A DNA stretch of 64,000 nucleotides from Crocinitomicaceae bacterium (GTDB lineage: Bacteria; Bacteroidota; Bacteroidia; Flavobacteriales_D; Crocinitomicaceae), in contig JAGNZC010000006.1 of NCBI GenBank assembly GCA_017984635.1, forward strand, positions 35,751 to 99,750, read 5' to 3'. The notes under the pieces were generated by a model, which was given only the letters and a program-made list of their open reading frames with translations, was not told the origin of the DNA and ran no database searches. Shown one piece after another: positions 9,127 through 18,225 of the stretch. Position numbers and translations under genes: made by a program. The first letter of the stretch is position 1. Every line of letters starts with the position of its first letter.

Positions 9127-9489
9127 TTAATAGTTATTCAGCGCTAACAAAACCAAGGTACACGCCTCTTCTATTTCAATTCCTGCTTGTTTTAACAAAG
9201 GATAAAAAGCTGGATTTTCTGTTCCAGGATTAAACACAATGCGTTTTGGTTTCAACTCCAAAATTGCTTGATAATACGCCTCTTGTCTTGAAGGATTTAT
9301 GTATAATGTAATTGTATCTATATCCCAATTTGGATTCCAAGAAGTCTCAAAAACAACATTTCCAACAATTCCAGCTTTTGGCGAAAAAGCAATCACTTCA
9401 TTTCCAGATTCAACTAAACGCTCAATCGCTTTATATGCGTAGCGTTCAGGATTTGAACTTGCTCCTAGAACTAACGTTCGTTTAGCCAT
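9127..9489 (-). CDS. CoA-binding domain protein (YccU/CoA_binding_2 type)
   Basis: The 120-residue single-domain protein has a Rossmann-like CoA-binding fold: the N-terminal [17 protein letters not shown] loop is the nucleotide-binding turn, and the [28 protein letters not shown]-terminal part matches the YccU family. These small cytosolic proteins bind CoA or acyl-CoA; their physiological role is not settled. The ATG overlaps the end of purC by 8 bases, so it is co-transcribed and probably co-translated with purC. Confidence 0.85.
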   Translation of the reverse strand: MAKRTLVLGASSNPERYAYKAIERLVESGNEVIAFSPKAGIVGNVVFETSWNPNWDIDTITLYINPSRQEAYYQAILELKPKRIVFNPGTENPAFYPLLKQAGIEIEEACTLVLLALNNY

Positions 9490-10435
9490 TATACGTTGAC
9501 AAAAAATCCGTTACATTTTTCTGGATACGTGCTTCAATGTTCGATGTGTCCGCTTTTTCAAATGTATTTCCAGTAATCATTTCATACAATTCAATGTAAC
9601 GATCCGTCACAACAGTCACAAATTCATCTGGCATTACAGGCATCGTCTGACCATCCAATCCTTGGAAATTATTTTCAATTAACCATTGACGCACAAATTC
9701 TTTCGATAATTGTTTTTGCGGTTCGTTATTATCTTGTCTTTCTTGGTAACCATCAGCATAAAAATAACGGGAAGAATCTGGTGTATGAATTTCATCAATT
9801 AAGATCACTTCTCCGTTACGAATTCCGAATTCATATTTTGTGTCCACTAAAATCAAACCTCTCGCAGCAGCCATTTCTGTTCCACGTTGAAACAAAGCAC
9901 GTGTGTACTCTTCCATTTTAACATAGATTGCTTCAGGAACAATTCCATTAGCCAAGATGTCTTCACGTGAAATATCTTCATCGTGACCTTCTTCTGCTTT
10001 AGAAGCTGGCGTTATAATTGGAGTTGGAAAACGATCATTTTCTTTCATTCCTTCTGGCAAAGCAACACCGCAAAGTGTGCGTTTACCTAATTTGTATTCA
10101 CGTGCTGAATGTCCAGCTAAATAGCCACGAATGACCATTTCAACACGAACGGGTTCACATGCATAACCAATTGCAACAGCAGGATCTGGCGTAGCAATTA
10201 ACCAATTTGGAACAATATCTTTCGTAGCATTTAAAAACAAGGTTGCAACTTGATTCAAGACTTGACCTTTGTGCGGAATTCCTTTTGGCAAAATGTGATC
10301 AAATGCAGAGATTCGATCCGATGCAACCATTACAAGTAAATCATTTTCAATTGTATAAACGTCTCTCACTTTTCCTTTGTATACCGCTTTTTGTCCTGGA
10401 AAAACATAATCTGTTTTAATTATAGCATTACTCAT
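9482..10435 (-). CDS. purC: Phosphoribosylaminoimidazole-succinocarboxamide synthase (SAICAR synthase)
   Basis: PurC joins aspartate to CAIR using ATP in purine synthesis. The product has the N-terminal YKGKVRDVY segment (ATP-binding lobe), [22 protein letters not shown], and the late LVDTKYEFG and [11 protein letters not shown] motifs of this family. The length of 317 residues fits the longer (yeast-like) class found in Bacteroidota. It sits 24 bases downstream of phoH and overlaps the CoA-binding gene. No PurR-like site is apparent. Confidence 0.97.
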   Translation of the reverse strand: MSNAIIKTDYVFPGQKAVYKGKVRDVYTIENDLLVMVASDRISAFDHILPKGIPHKGQVLNQVATLFLNATKDIVPNWLIATPDPAVAIGYACEPVRVEMVIRGYLAGHSAREYKLGKRTLCGVALPEGMKENDRFPTPIITPASKAEEGHDEDISREDILANGIVPEAIYVKMEEYTRALFQRGTEMAAARGLILVDTKYEFGIRNGEVILIDEIHTPDSSRYFYADGYQERQDNNEPQKQLSKEFVRQWLIENNFQGLDGQTMPVMPDEFVTVVTDRYIELYEMITGNTFEKADTSNIEARIQKNVTDFLSTYNG

Positions 10436-10459
10436 TTTACTTGTTTTTTGACTATTAAA

Positions 10460-11431
10460 TTATTTATTATCTTCTTTTTCTTTGCGCTCTGCAACATCAA
10501 ATGCTTCAATGATTCGTTTCACTAATTCGTGACGAATAACATCGTTTTGGTTTAAGCGAACAACTCCGATTCCCTCTACCCCTTTCAACACGTCTAGAGC
10601 ATAAGCTAAACCTGATTTTTGTTTATGAGGTAAATCAATCTGAGACATATCACCTGTTATCACAAATTTTGCCGTCATTCCCATGCGCGTTAAAAACATT
10701 TTCATTTGCATGGTCGTTGTGTTTTGCGCTTCATCTAAAATCACAAAAGCTTTATCCAAGGTTCTCCCACGCATAAATGCCAAAGGAGCAATTTCAATGA
10801 TACCAAATTCAATCATATCTGCCAATTTCTCCGGCGGAATCATATCGCGCAGGGCATCGTACAAAGGCATCATGTATGGATCTAATTTCTCTTTTAAATC
10901 TCCTGGTAAAAAACCAAGATTTTCACCCGCTTCAACAGCTGGACGTGTCAACACAATGCGTTTTACTTCTTTTGCTTTCAATGCTTTTACAGCTAAGGCA
11001 ACTGCAGTGTACGTTTTTCCTGTTCCCGCAGGACCAACGGCAAAAACCATGTCGTTTTTACTAACCGCTTCCACCAAACTTTTTTGGTTGATGGTACGCG
11101 CACGAACTTTTAAACCACCATTTCCATGAACAATGATTTCTGCATCGTGAATTTTACCGATCATTTTCTCTCCTTCATCAGAAAGTAAATTCGCAATGTC
11201 GTTTTCAGTTACGAGGTTGTATTTATGGTAATGCTGAACAATTAAATTGAATTTTTCTTCAAAGCGTTGAATCAATGCACCTTCTCCGATTACGGTCATT
11301 TCGCTGCCTCTGGCCGTGACCTTTAACGTTGGAAAAAATGCTGCTAAACGTTTCAAATTTAAGTTATTAACCCCTAAAACTTCAACAGGATTCAGTCCTT
11401 TGATTTCTATTTTTTTCTCGTTCAAATTCAA
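10460..11431 (-). CDS. phoH: PhoH family ATPase, TTG start
   Basis: This cytoplasmic P-loop NTPase has Walker A GPAGTGKT at residues 133-140 and Walker B VILDEAQ around 230-236. Residues 1-110 form the N-terminal domain typical of PhoH/YbeZ-like proteins, which associate with the RNase YbeY and ribosome maturation. The start is unusual: the codon at 11429-11431 is TTG. The only nearby upstream ATG (11443-11445) is in another frame and hits a stop. The next in-frame ATG (residue 45) would remove conserved N-terminal sequence (EIKGLNPVEVLGV). A second TTG two codons in is an alternative. Confidence 0.93.
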   Translation of the reverse strand: MNLNEKKIEIKGLNPVEVLGVNNLNLKRLAAFFPTLKVTARGSEMTVIGEGALIQRFEEKFNLIVQHYHKYNLVTENDIANLLSDEGEKMIGKIHDAEIIVHGNGGLKVRARTINQKSLVEAVSKNDMVFAVGPAGTGKTYTAVALAVKALKAKEVKRIVLTRPAVEAGENLGFLPGDLKEKLDPYMMPLYDALRDMIPPEKLADMIEFGIIEIAPLAFMRGRTLDKAFVILDEAQNTTTMQMKMFLTRMGMTAKFVITGDMSQIDLPHKQKSGLAYALDVLKGVEGIGVVRLNQNDVIRHELVKRIIEAFDVAERKEKEDNK

Positions 11432-11471
11432 AAAATTGCGTTCATTTCACGTTACATAAAGCGATAAAGCT

Positions 11472-11479
11472 TATTTTTG
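11472..11479 (+). promoter_or_regulatory. -7 promoter box for the 11530 gene
   Basis: TATTTTTG matches TAnnTTTG exactly and lies 50 bases before the ATG at 11530, in the divergent region shared with phoH. The upstream element is weak (TTTC at 11445-11448). Confidence 0.45.
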
Positions 11480-11529
11480 GGTCAAAATTAAAAAATATTT
11501 CTTCTAAATCATCTACTGAATAGACAGAT

Positions 11530-12387
11530 ATGCAAATAATTACACTAACAACAGATATGGGCCTGAAGGATCATTATGTAGCAGCTGTCAAAGGCACGCT
11601 TTATAAATCCAACCCTGGTGTAACTATTGTAGATATTTCGCACGAAGTTAGACCTTTCGATGTTGCAGAAGCGGCCTATTATTTGCGTTCATGTTTTGAA
11701 GATTTTCCAGAAGGTACGATTCACATTATTGGTGTGGATGCTGAACCAATGGTGAATTTTGGTGGTTCGGAAGGTTCGTTTCCTTCTATTTTAGTTTTCA
11801 AAGGACATTATTTTGTTGGCAATGACAATGGGTTTTTTGGTTCATTCTTACAAGAAAACACGCCAGATGCTTTTTACAGAATTGACGATGTGTTGTCTAA
11901 AATATCTTTGTTTAAATTTCCAACAAAGAATATTTTTGCGCCAATTGCCTCGAGAATAGTTGCGGGAGATGCGCTAGATTCATTTGCTTCAGCTTATACA
12001 CATTACAAGAAAGCGTTGGAATCAAATGCCATTATTGAAACGAATTTGATCAAAGGAAAAGTGGTACACGTTGATAATTTTGGAAACATCATCACCGATG
12101 TTCATAAAACATTGATTGAACGCTTTGCAAAAGACATTCCATTCACGATTTATTACCGCAACAAAGATTATTACATTGAAGAAATTTCAGCGACCTACAA
12201 TTCTGTTCCAGTTGGTGAAAAAGTGGCCTTATTCAACGACCGAGGATTTTTAGAAATCGCCATAAACCGAGGTGCAAATGGAAGTAATGGTGGCGCAGAA
12301 AAATTATTTGGTGTCCGTATCGGAGATGTTGTTCGTGTAGAATTCACCCCGAAAGGATCTCATACTACATTAGACAGTCTTTTTTAA
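11530..12387 (+). CDS. S-adenosyl-L-methionine hydrolase (adenosine-forming), DUF62/chlorinase-fluorinase family
   Basis: The 285-residue protein opens with LTTDMGLKDHYVAAVKG and continues with IVDISHEVRPFDVAEAAYYL, both hallmarks of the DUF62 family. Most members hydrolyse SAM to adenosine and methionine; the halogenase members are a small, separate group. The C-terminal beta-barrel domain (about 170-285, from KGKVVHVDNFGNIITDV) is present. The family occurs next to gliding ABC genes in Flavobacteriales, as here. Its stop overlaps the next start (TAATG). Confidence 0.9.
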   Translation: MQIITLTTDMGLKDHYVAAVKGTLYKSNPGVTIVDISHEVRPFDVAEAAYYLRSCFEDFPEGTIHIIGVDAEPMVNFGGSEGSFPSILVFKGHYFVGNDNGFFGSFLQENTPDAFYRIDDVLSKISLFKFPTKNIFAPIASRIVAGDALDSFASAYTHYKKALESNAIIETNLIKGKVVHVDNFGNIITDVHKTLIERFAKDIPFTIYYRNKDYYIEEISATYNSVPVGEKVALFNDRGFLEIAINRGANGSNGGAEKLFGVRIGDVVRVEFTPKGSHTTLDSLF

Positions 12388-12707
12388 TGATTCGCATTGT
12401 AAAACTCCAATTCCAGCCAGACAAAATAGCAGATTTTTTATCTTTTTTTGATGGAATTAAAGAAAAAGTAAACACCTTCCCTGGCTGCAACGGCATGCAA
12501 TTATTGCAAGATCTAGAAAACCCATGCATCGTATTTACTTATAGTAATTGGAATTCTCCCAATGATTTAGAAAACTATCGTACTTCAGAAACTTTTATTG
12601 GAATTTGGTCAACTATTAAACCCTGGTTTGCTGAAAAAGCTAGTGCTTGGAGCGTTGATGCGTATTTTGATGGGTTTGCCTCGGAATTTGAAAATCCAAT
12701 TAAGTGA
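12387..12707 (+). CDS. ABM (antibiotic biosynthesis monooxygenase-like) domain protein
   Basis: The 106-residue single-domain protein has the dimeric ferredoxin-like alpha-beta fold pattern: strand MIRIVKLQF, helix KIADFLSFFDGIKEKV, then FPGCNGMQLLQD, a strand CIVFTYSNW, and helices over residues 60-95. Small ABM proteins in Bacteroidota are mostly uncharacterised; a heme-degrading or oxidative role is possible but not shown. It is translationally coupled to the SAM hydrolase. The terminator hairpin that follows begins inside its last two codons. Confidence 0.75.
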   Translation: MIRIVKLQFQPDKIADFLSFFDGIKEKVNTFPGCNGMQLLQDLENPCIVFTYSNWNSPNDLENYRTSETFIGIWSTIKPWFAEKASAWSVDAYFDGFASEFENPIK

Positions 12708-12745
12708 GAGTTGATAATTTTAGGTGATAACTCTTCACTTTTTTA
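12702..12745 (+). terminator. Rho-independent terminator overlapping a stop codon
   Basis: AAGTGA (12702-12707, containing the TGA stop) pairs with TCACTT (12735-12740), continued by GAGTT (12708-12712) with AACTC (12729-12733), and followed by a T run. The stem therefore starts within the coding sequence. Confidence 0.75.
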
Positions 12746-13005
12746 CAACATTGCAATATTGTAAAGAATACAGTCTTACCAATCCTTTCAAGCTGTTTTT
12801 CAAACAAAACCCCTTTCAATCTCAACAAGTATTCTTAGTTTCAATACCCTGCAATCCAACCTTATAGAAACCAAGTTTTTCTCACAATTGAAAAAGCTAA
12901 CTATCAAACGATAAGCAACTTATTAATAAATTTTAAAGTTTTTTTTCAAAAAATGCAATTTTTAAAATATTAATCTATCTTTACAGAAATTAATACATAA
13001 TACAA
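12746..13005 (+). promoter_or_regulatory. Upstream region of the cold-shock gene
   Basis: This AT-rich stretch holds no ORF of note. TATCTTTA at 12976-12983 differs from the -7 consensus by one base and would give a leader of about 15 bases. Cold-shock genes often have long structured leaders, so a promoter further upstream is also possible; I see no clear second candidate. Confidence 0.35.
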
Positions 13006-13197
13006 ATGAGTAAAGGAGTTGTAAAATTCTTTAATGAAACAAAAGGTTTTGGTTTCATTATTGAGTCAGATTCAAACAAAGAGTACTTTGTACATGTTTC
13101 TGGTCTAGTTGACAAAGTTAAAGAAAATGACGAAGTCGAATTCGATCTTGAAGAAGGACGAAAAGGATTGAATGCAATGAATGTGAAGTTAGCGTAA
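13006..13197 (+). CDS. Cold-shock domain protein (CspA family)
   Basis: The 63-residue single cold-shock domain has RNP1 KGFGFI at 13-18 and RNP2-like YFVHVSG at 27-33, preceded by the family start KGVVKFFNETKGFG. It binds single-stranded RNA/DNA and probably melts mRNA structure in the cytoplasm. It has its own terminator and stands alone between the SAM-hydrolase unit and gldF. Confidence 0.95.
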   Translation: MSKGVVKFFNETKGFGFIIESDSNKEYFVHVSGLVDKVKENDEVEFDLEEGRKGLNAMNVKLA

Positions 13198-13223
13198 CTA
13201 ATATATTTCATCAATTAATTCTT

Positions 13224-13253
13224 AAAAGTCTCGTTTTTTAACGAGACTTTTTT
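13224..13253 (+). terminator. Rho-independent terminator of the cold-shock gene
   Basis: AAAAGTCTCGTT (13224-13235) and AACGAGACTTTT (13240-13251) form a perfect 12-bp stem with a four-base loop, followed by Ts. Confidence 0.93.
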
Positions 13254-13324
13254 GATTTTACAGGCTTTAATCAGATAAAATCACACCATTCAATCAACAA
13301 AATACAACCATTATCAAATAAGGC

Positions 13325-13355
13325 ATTGAAGTTTCAAAATGAAATCTTAATTTTG
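13325..13355 (+). promoter_or_regulatory. Promoter of the gldF-gldG operon
   Basis: ATTG at 13325-13328, a 19-base spacer, then TAATTTTG at 13348-13355 fits the Bacteroidota -33/-7 consensus, 24 bases before the gldF ATG. Confidence 0.65.
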
Positions 13356-13378
13356 ATGCTTTAAATTAAACGCAAACA

Positions 13379-14110
13379 ATGAGAGCACTTTATTTTAAAG
13401 AAATAAAAAGTTTCCTAAGTTCAATCATCGGATATATTTTTATTTTAATCTATTTAATTGCCTCTGGGCTTTTTCATTGGGTTATTTCCTACAACACGAA
13501 CCTGTTAGAAGGTGCTGAATCCGATATGATTCCGTTTTTCAACTTGTCCCCTATCATTTTCTTAATTTTAATACCTGCAATTACGATGCGTTCTATTGCA
13601 GAAGAACGAAGAACTGGAACGATTGAATTGTTGTTTACGCGCCCAATTTCGGACTTAAAAATCTTATTGGCGAAATATTTTGCTGGTGTAACCCTTTTAA
13701 TTGTTGCGATTCTGCCAACAATTATCTATTACATTTCAATGTACAATTTAGGCGCACCTGTTGGTGTAATTGATGGCGGAGCAACCTTTACTTCTTATAT
13801 TGGATTGGTGTTGATTGGTGCAGCTTTTGTTGCTATCGGAATATTCGCTTCATCTATTACCAGCAGTCAAATCGTAGCTTTTATATTGTCGATGTTTTTA
13901 TGCTGGATCTTTTTTGATGGATTGCGCTTATTAGGATCCTTTAACTTAATGGGTAAATTTGATTATGTAGTGCAATATGCAAGTTTATCACACCATTACG
14001 ATGCTATCAAAAAAGGAGTAATCGACACGAGTGATGTGGTTTATTTCTTGACATTTATTGGAATTTTTATTTATGCTGCTTTAACAGTCATCAAAACATT
14101 AAAAAAATAA
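13379..14110 (+). CDS. gldF: Gliding motility ABC transporter permease GldF
   Basis: The 243-residue polytopic ABC-2 type permease has about six membrane segments. The conserved SIAEERRTGTIELLFTRPISDLKILLAKY follows the second helix pair, as in GldF. GldF works with the ATPase GldA (not in this window) and GldG; the complex is needed for gliding in Flavobacterium johnsoniae, though some gliders lack it and its cargo is unknown. gldG follows after 3 bases. Confidence 0.9.
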   Translation: MRALYFKEIKSFLSSIIGYIFILIYLIASGLFHWVISYNTNLLEGAESDMIPFFNLSPIIFLILIPAITMRSIAEERRTGTIELLFTRPISDLKILLAKYFAGVTLLIVAILPTIIYYISMYNLGAPVGVIDGGATFTSYIGLVLIGAAFVAIGIFASSITSSQIVAFILSMFLCWIFFDGLRLLGSFNLMGKFDYVVQYASLSHHYDAIKKGVIDTSDVVYFLTFIGIFIYAALTVIKTLKK

Positions 14111-14113
14111 AAA

Positions 14114-15898
14114 ATGGCAGATAAAAAAACGATTGGAAAAGGTATTTACAACTGGACATTTTTATCCATTGTTATTGTAAGCGTTGTTATAATTAATATT
14201 ATTGGCTCGTTCTTATTCACTCGAATAGATATGACCAAAGACAAGCGTTATTCTTTAAATGAAGGCACGATTCATTTCTTAGAAGATACGAGTTATATTA
14301 AAAATAGAATTAGCATCAACATCTATCTAGAAGGGAATTTACCTGCTGAAATCAAAAGTTTCAGAAATGTCATTGAAGACAAGTTAAAAGAATTCAAACA
14401 ATATGCTGGCGACAGAATTGAATACACATTTATCAATCCCAATACAGGAACTGAAGCAGAACAACAACAGTTGTTTGAAGGTTTATATGCCCGTGGTAAA
14501 GGATTGATTCCGATGGATGTTGTGTACATGAAAGATGGTGCTCAAAATCAATTATTACTTTGGCCAGGTGCAACAATTACCTATGAAGGTTCAACCGTTC
14601 AAACGATTCAATTTTTACCTGGGACATCTCCTGGTAAACCAAATAACTTAGAGGGAATTACAGACATTCTTGAAAACTCAATCAATAACTTAGAGTACAT
14701 TTTAGTGAGTTCGCTGCGTCGCTCAGTGATGGCGTTTAAACCAAGAATTGGATTTCTTCAAGGTCACGGTGAACTTACTTTTCAACAAACGCAACGTGCA
14801 AGAGCTTTAATTGCTCCATACTTTTCAATTGCAGATGTCACAATAAATGACTCGATAGCTGCATTAAACAATATAGACGGTTTAATCATTGCGCATCCAA
14901 CACAAAAATTCAGCCAAAAAGATTTATATGTAATTGATCAATTTGTGATGCGTGGCGGACGTTTAATGTGTTTCCTTGACGCGTTAAACCTCAACCAAGA
15001 TTCCCTGAATAAAAATGGCGCAACACATACAACACGTTATGAAACGGGTATCGAACGCATGCTATTTGATTATGGATTGAAATTAAACGATAACTTAGTA
15101 GTAGATGTGAATTGTGCTCAAAAACCCGTTCCATTTGCGAAACAATCAATTATCCCTTGGTTTTTCCATGTATTGACGACTCCAACTAAACATCCAATTT
15201 CAAGAAATTTAGAACCCGTTTCGTTATTGTATGCCAACGAAGTGCAATTTGTTGGGAATAGCAGAAATAAAATGACACCCATCTTAACTTCATCTACCAA
15301 TGCAAACGTGACTGGTTTAGCTCCAATGGTGAATTTAGCTATGCCGTTGAATTATGGTCCTAATCCAGAATTAGTTGCTAATCCAACTGCTGAAATCAAT
15401 AAAATTTGTTTGGCAGGTTTAGTTGAAGGAGCATTTGAATCACATTTTAAAAATAGGATTGTAGAAGAATTCGCTAATAATCCAATTGCGCAGTATAATG
15501 AAAAAAGTGTAAAAGATGGCAAAGTATTGCTCATTGGAAATGGAAGATTCATTCAAAATGCATATGACTCAATGCCTGCCAAAGATGGCAAGACATTCAT
15601 GTACCGTCCAAAATCATTCAATGACTTACGAATGGATGAAGGCTTAGCACAAGTTGGAATTCCTTTGTATTTTGGAAACCAAGAATTTTTTCAAAACTTG
15701 ACGGATTATATGTTGGGAGATAATTCTGTGCTAGGAATTCGTAGTCGTCAAATCGATATACATGCAATTGACAAAGAAAAAGTAAAAACAGATGGTACTT
15801 TTTATAAAGTAATGAACATACTTTTACCGGTAATACTGGTGTTAATTTTTGCTTTTATCATGTCTTACATACGCAAAAGAAAATACGCGAAATTATGA
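14114..15898 (+). CDS. gldG: Gliding motility ABC transporter accessory protein GldG
   Basis: The 594-residue protein has an N-terminal membrane anchor (about 15-38), a large periplasmic region of the ABC_transp_aux type (DITKDKRYSL-like start, RPRIGFLQGHGEL and GRLMCFLDAL segments), and a C-terminal membrane helix (about 565-587) ending in RKRKYAKL. This architecture and the tandem position after gldF identify GldG. Its TGA overlaps the next ATG (ATGA at 15895-15898). Confidence 0.92.
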   Translation: MADKKTIGKGIYNWTFLSIVIVSVVIINIIGSFLFTRIDMTKDKRYSLNEGTIHFLEDTSYIKNRISINIYLEGNLPAEIKSFRNVIEDKLKEFKQYAGDRIEYTFINPNTGTEAEQQQLFEGLYARGKGLIPMDVVYMKDGAQNQLLLWPGATITYEGSTVQTIQFLPGTSPGKPNNLEGITDILENSINNLEYILVSSLRRSVMAFKPRIGFLQGHGELTFQQTQRARALIAPYFSIADVTINDSIAALNNIDGLIIAHPTQKFSQKDLYVIDQFVMRGGRLMCFLDALNLNQDSLNKNGATHTTRYETGIERMLFDYGLKLNDNLVVDVNCAQKPVPFAKQSIIPWFFHVLTTPTKHPISRNLEPVSLLYANEVQFVGNSRNKMTPILTSSTNANVTGLAPMVNLAMPLNYGPNPELVANPTAEINKICLAGLVEGAFESHFKNRIVEEFANNPIAQYNEKSVKDGKVLLIGNGRFIQNAYDSMPAKDGKTFMYRPKSFNDLRMDEGLAQVGIPLYFGNQEFFQNLTDYMLGDNSVLGIRSRQIDIHAIDKEKVKTDGTFYKVMNILLPVILVLIFAFIMSYIRKRKYAKL

Positions 15899-16944
15899 GA
15901 AAACTTATTGTTTTATTTGCTTTTTTAGCACTTGCCACAGCTTTAGGATTTTATGCGAAATCATTGGTGGAAAATCAAGGGAAATCTGATACTGAATTAA
16001 TAGAATTTGCAATCAAGGATACTAGTTCTGTAGATAAAATAATTATTACAGATGCTTATTCAAATCGGATTGAACTACTTCGACACGACAAAATTTGGTC
16101 AGATAGCAAAGGAGAATGCATCACCCAAGAAAACGTTCATTATATTCTCGACGCCTTCAAAAACATTGAATTCAAGGCTTATTTAGCAAAAGAAGCGCAA
16201 GCAAACTTCAATAAACGAATGATTGCACAACATACTAAAGTGGAAATTTTCCAACATGGAGAATGGGTGAAAACATGGTATATTGGTCCGCCATCACAAG
16301 ATCATTATGGTCAAATAATGCTGCTTGATTCTGAAGAGGATGGAAAAAGTGATATTCCTGTTATGATGAGTATTCGTGGAACAAAGGGGATCATTGAGCC
16401 CCGTTTCTTTGCAGATAGTCGCTCTTGGAAATGCACCAATATTTTTGCAGTTCCTCTAGAAAGAATATCGAAAGTAGATGTTAAAATAATGGCTGACCCA
16501 AAATTAAGCTTTAGCGTAACAAAAGTTGGATCCATTCTTTCTGTTTTTCAAGCAGGAAAAAAATTAGAAAACGTTGACAATGGGATGATTTTTAGGTACT
16601 TGCAAAGCTACAAGAAAATTCATTTTGATTTAGCTAATTTCGAATTGAATGAAAGACAAGTCGATAGTGTAAAACATGCAAAACCTTTCTCAACAATATC
16701 ATTGACAGAAACTACTGGTAAAAAAACAAATTTGAGATTGTTTACACTGAAATCAAATGAACCAACAAAAAATGAATACGGAGAAGTATTAAATATTGAT
16801 TATAATAAATTTTGGTGTCAACTTCCAAATGGGGATTTGGTAAAATGTCAATATTTTGTATTTGACCCACTTTTAAAGGGCCACCTCTACTTTCCTTTTG
16901 ATCTAAAAGGAACGCGTCTTGGCGCTTTACTCTCTCAACAGTAG
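15895..16944 (+). CDS. DUF4340-like protein coupled to gldG
   Basis: The 349-residue product has one N-terminal membrane segment (about 3-21) and a periplasmic region of beta-rich repeats. It resembles DUF4340 proteins, which commonly follow GldG/ABC_transp_aux genes: IDKIIITDAYSNRIELLR and IWSDSKGECITQENVHYILDAFKN near the N terminus are typical of the repeated unit. The start overlaps the gldG stop, so it is probably a third subunit or accessory part of the same ABC system. Its function is unknown. Confidence 0.75.
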   Translation: MRKLIVLFAFLALATALGFYAKSLVENQGKSDTELIEFAIKDTSSVDKIIITDAYSNRIELLRHDKIWSDSKGECITQENVHYILDAFKNIEFKAYLAKEAQANFNKRMIAQHTKVEIFQHGEWVKTWYIGPPSQDHYGQIMLLDSEEDGKSDIPVMMSIRGTKGIIEPRFFADSRSWKCTNIFAVPLERISKVDVKIMADPKLSFSVTKVGSILSVFQAGKKLENVDNGMIFRYLQSYKKIHFDLANFELNERQVDSVKHAKPFSTISLTETTGKKTNLRLFTLKSNEPTKNEYGEVLNIDYNKFWCQLPNGDLVKCQYFVFDPLLKGHLYFPFDLKGTRLGALLSQQ

Positions 16945-17010
16945 GGAAAATTGTTAATAAAAATTTGATAAAATCAACTTCAAAGTAGTTAAAAATTAAC
17001 TTACCTTTAA

Positions 17011-17018
17011 TAGCTTTG
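17011..17018 (+). promoter_or_regulatory. -7 promoter box for dnaN
   Basis: TAGCTTTG matches TAnnTTTG exactly, 18 bases before the dnaN ATG; the -33 region is degenerate. Confidence 0.55.
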
Positions 17019-17035
17019 AAACAAATAAAAAAGAA

Positions 17036-18154
17036 ATGAATTTCATACTATCTAGCACATCCTTATTAAAACATTTACAGAGTATCTCTGGTGTTTTAAG
17101 CACAAGTAATTCTTTGCCTATTTTAGATAATTTCTTATTTGAAATCACAGATGGTCAATTGACTGTTTCTGCTTCAGATTTAGAAACGACCATGCGCACA
17201 ACATTAGAAGTTGAAGCAAATGAATCTGGAAAAATTGCTGTGCCTGCAAAATTAATTTTAGATGTGTTGAAAAACTTACCAGACCAACCATGTACTTTCT
17301 TAGTAGATAAAGCAACTTATTCTATTGAAATCGCTTACGATAATGGGAAATCAAAAATGGTAGGTTACAATGGAGATGAATTCCCACGAGTTCCTGCAAT
17401 TGAAAGAAGCAGCTCTATAAAAATTGCTGGTGAAATCATTTCTAAAGCAATTAATAAAACATTATTTGCAACTGGAAACGACGACCTTCGTCCTGTAATG
17501 AGCGGAGTTTTCTGTCAATTTAGCCCAGAAGATATCACTTTTGTTGCTACCGATGCACACAAATTAGTTCGCTACAGAAGAACAGATTCAGAAGCTTCAG
17601 GAAGCTCATCTTTTATTCTTCCAAAAAAACCTTTGAATTTGTTGAAATCAAATTTAACAGGAACAGAAGAAGTATTAATGGAATACAATGAATCGAATGC
17701 TGTGTTTACGTTTAACGATATCGTCTTGATTTGTCGTTTAATCGATGGTAAATATCCAAATTACGATGCTGTCATTCCTAAAGAAAATCCAAATGTATTA
17801 ACAATTGATCGCGCTCAATTTTTGTCATCTATCAAACGTGTATCAATTTTCGCTAATAAAACTACGCACCAAGTGAAACTAAAATTAGCGGGTTCTGAAT
17901 TAGCACTTTCTGCTGAGGATGTTGACTTCTCTAATGAATCAAACGAGCGTTTAACGTGTAATTATGTTGGTGACGACATGGAAATTGGTTTCAATTCTCG
18001 TTTTTTAATGGAAATGTTAAACAACATTGAAACAACTGAAATCCGTTTAGAAATGAGTGAACCATCTAGAGCTGGTTTATTAATGCCAGCTGTAAAAGAC
18101 AATGAAAACGAAGATATATTAATGCTCGTTATGCCTGTTATGCTAAACAGATAA
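17036..18154 (+). CDS. dnaN: DNA polymerase III sliding clamp (beta subunit)
   Basis: The 372-residue beta clamp encircles DNA and tethers polymerase III. Three tandem clamp domains fit the length. The N-terminal MNFILSSTSLLKHLQSISGV, central FVATDAHKLVRYRR and C-terminal LMLVMPVMLNR are diagnostic. It lies here away from dnaA, downstream of the gliding genes, with its own promoter and a strong terminator. Confidence 0.98.
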   Translation: MNFILSSTSLLKHLQSISGVLSTSNSLPILDNFLFEITDGQLTVSASDLETTMRTTLEVEANESGKIAVPAKLILDVLKNLPDQPCTFLVDKATYSIEIAYDNGKSKMVGYNGDEFPRVPAIERSSSIKIAGEIISKAINKTLFATGNDDLRPVMSGVFCQFSPEDITFVATDAHKLVRYRRTDSEASGSSSFILPKKPLNLLKSNLTGTEEVLMEYNESNAVFTFNDIVLICRLIDGKYPNYDAVIPKENPNVLTIDRAQFLSSIKRVSIFANKTTHQVKLKLAGSELALSAEDVDFSNESNERLTCNYVGDDMEIGFNSRFLMEMLNNIETTEIRLEMSEPSRAGLLMPAVKDNENEDILMLVMPVMLNR

Positions 18155-18174
18155 TTTTTTGAAACTTAATTGTT

Positions 18175-18205
18175 AAAATCCACTTTTAAAGTGGATTTTT
18201 TTTTG
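18175..18205 (+). terminator. Rho-independent terminator of dnaN
   Basis: AAAATCCACTTT (18175-18186) and AAAGTGGATTTT (18188-18199) form a near-perfect palindromic stem followed by a T run. Confidence 0.92.
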
Positions 18206-18225
18206 TTTTATTTGTACATTAGCTT

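Noticed and set aside
10683..11129. A 148-residue open frame on the plus strand opposite phoH
   Set aside because: It is the complement of a strongly conserved ATPase gene with Walker motifs; its own sequence has no family features.
11530..12387. A halogenase (fluorinase or chlorinase) assignment
   Set aside because: The family is dominated by SAM hydrolases and there is no halometabolite cluster around; nothing seen supports halogenation.
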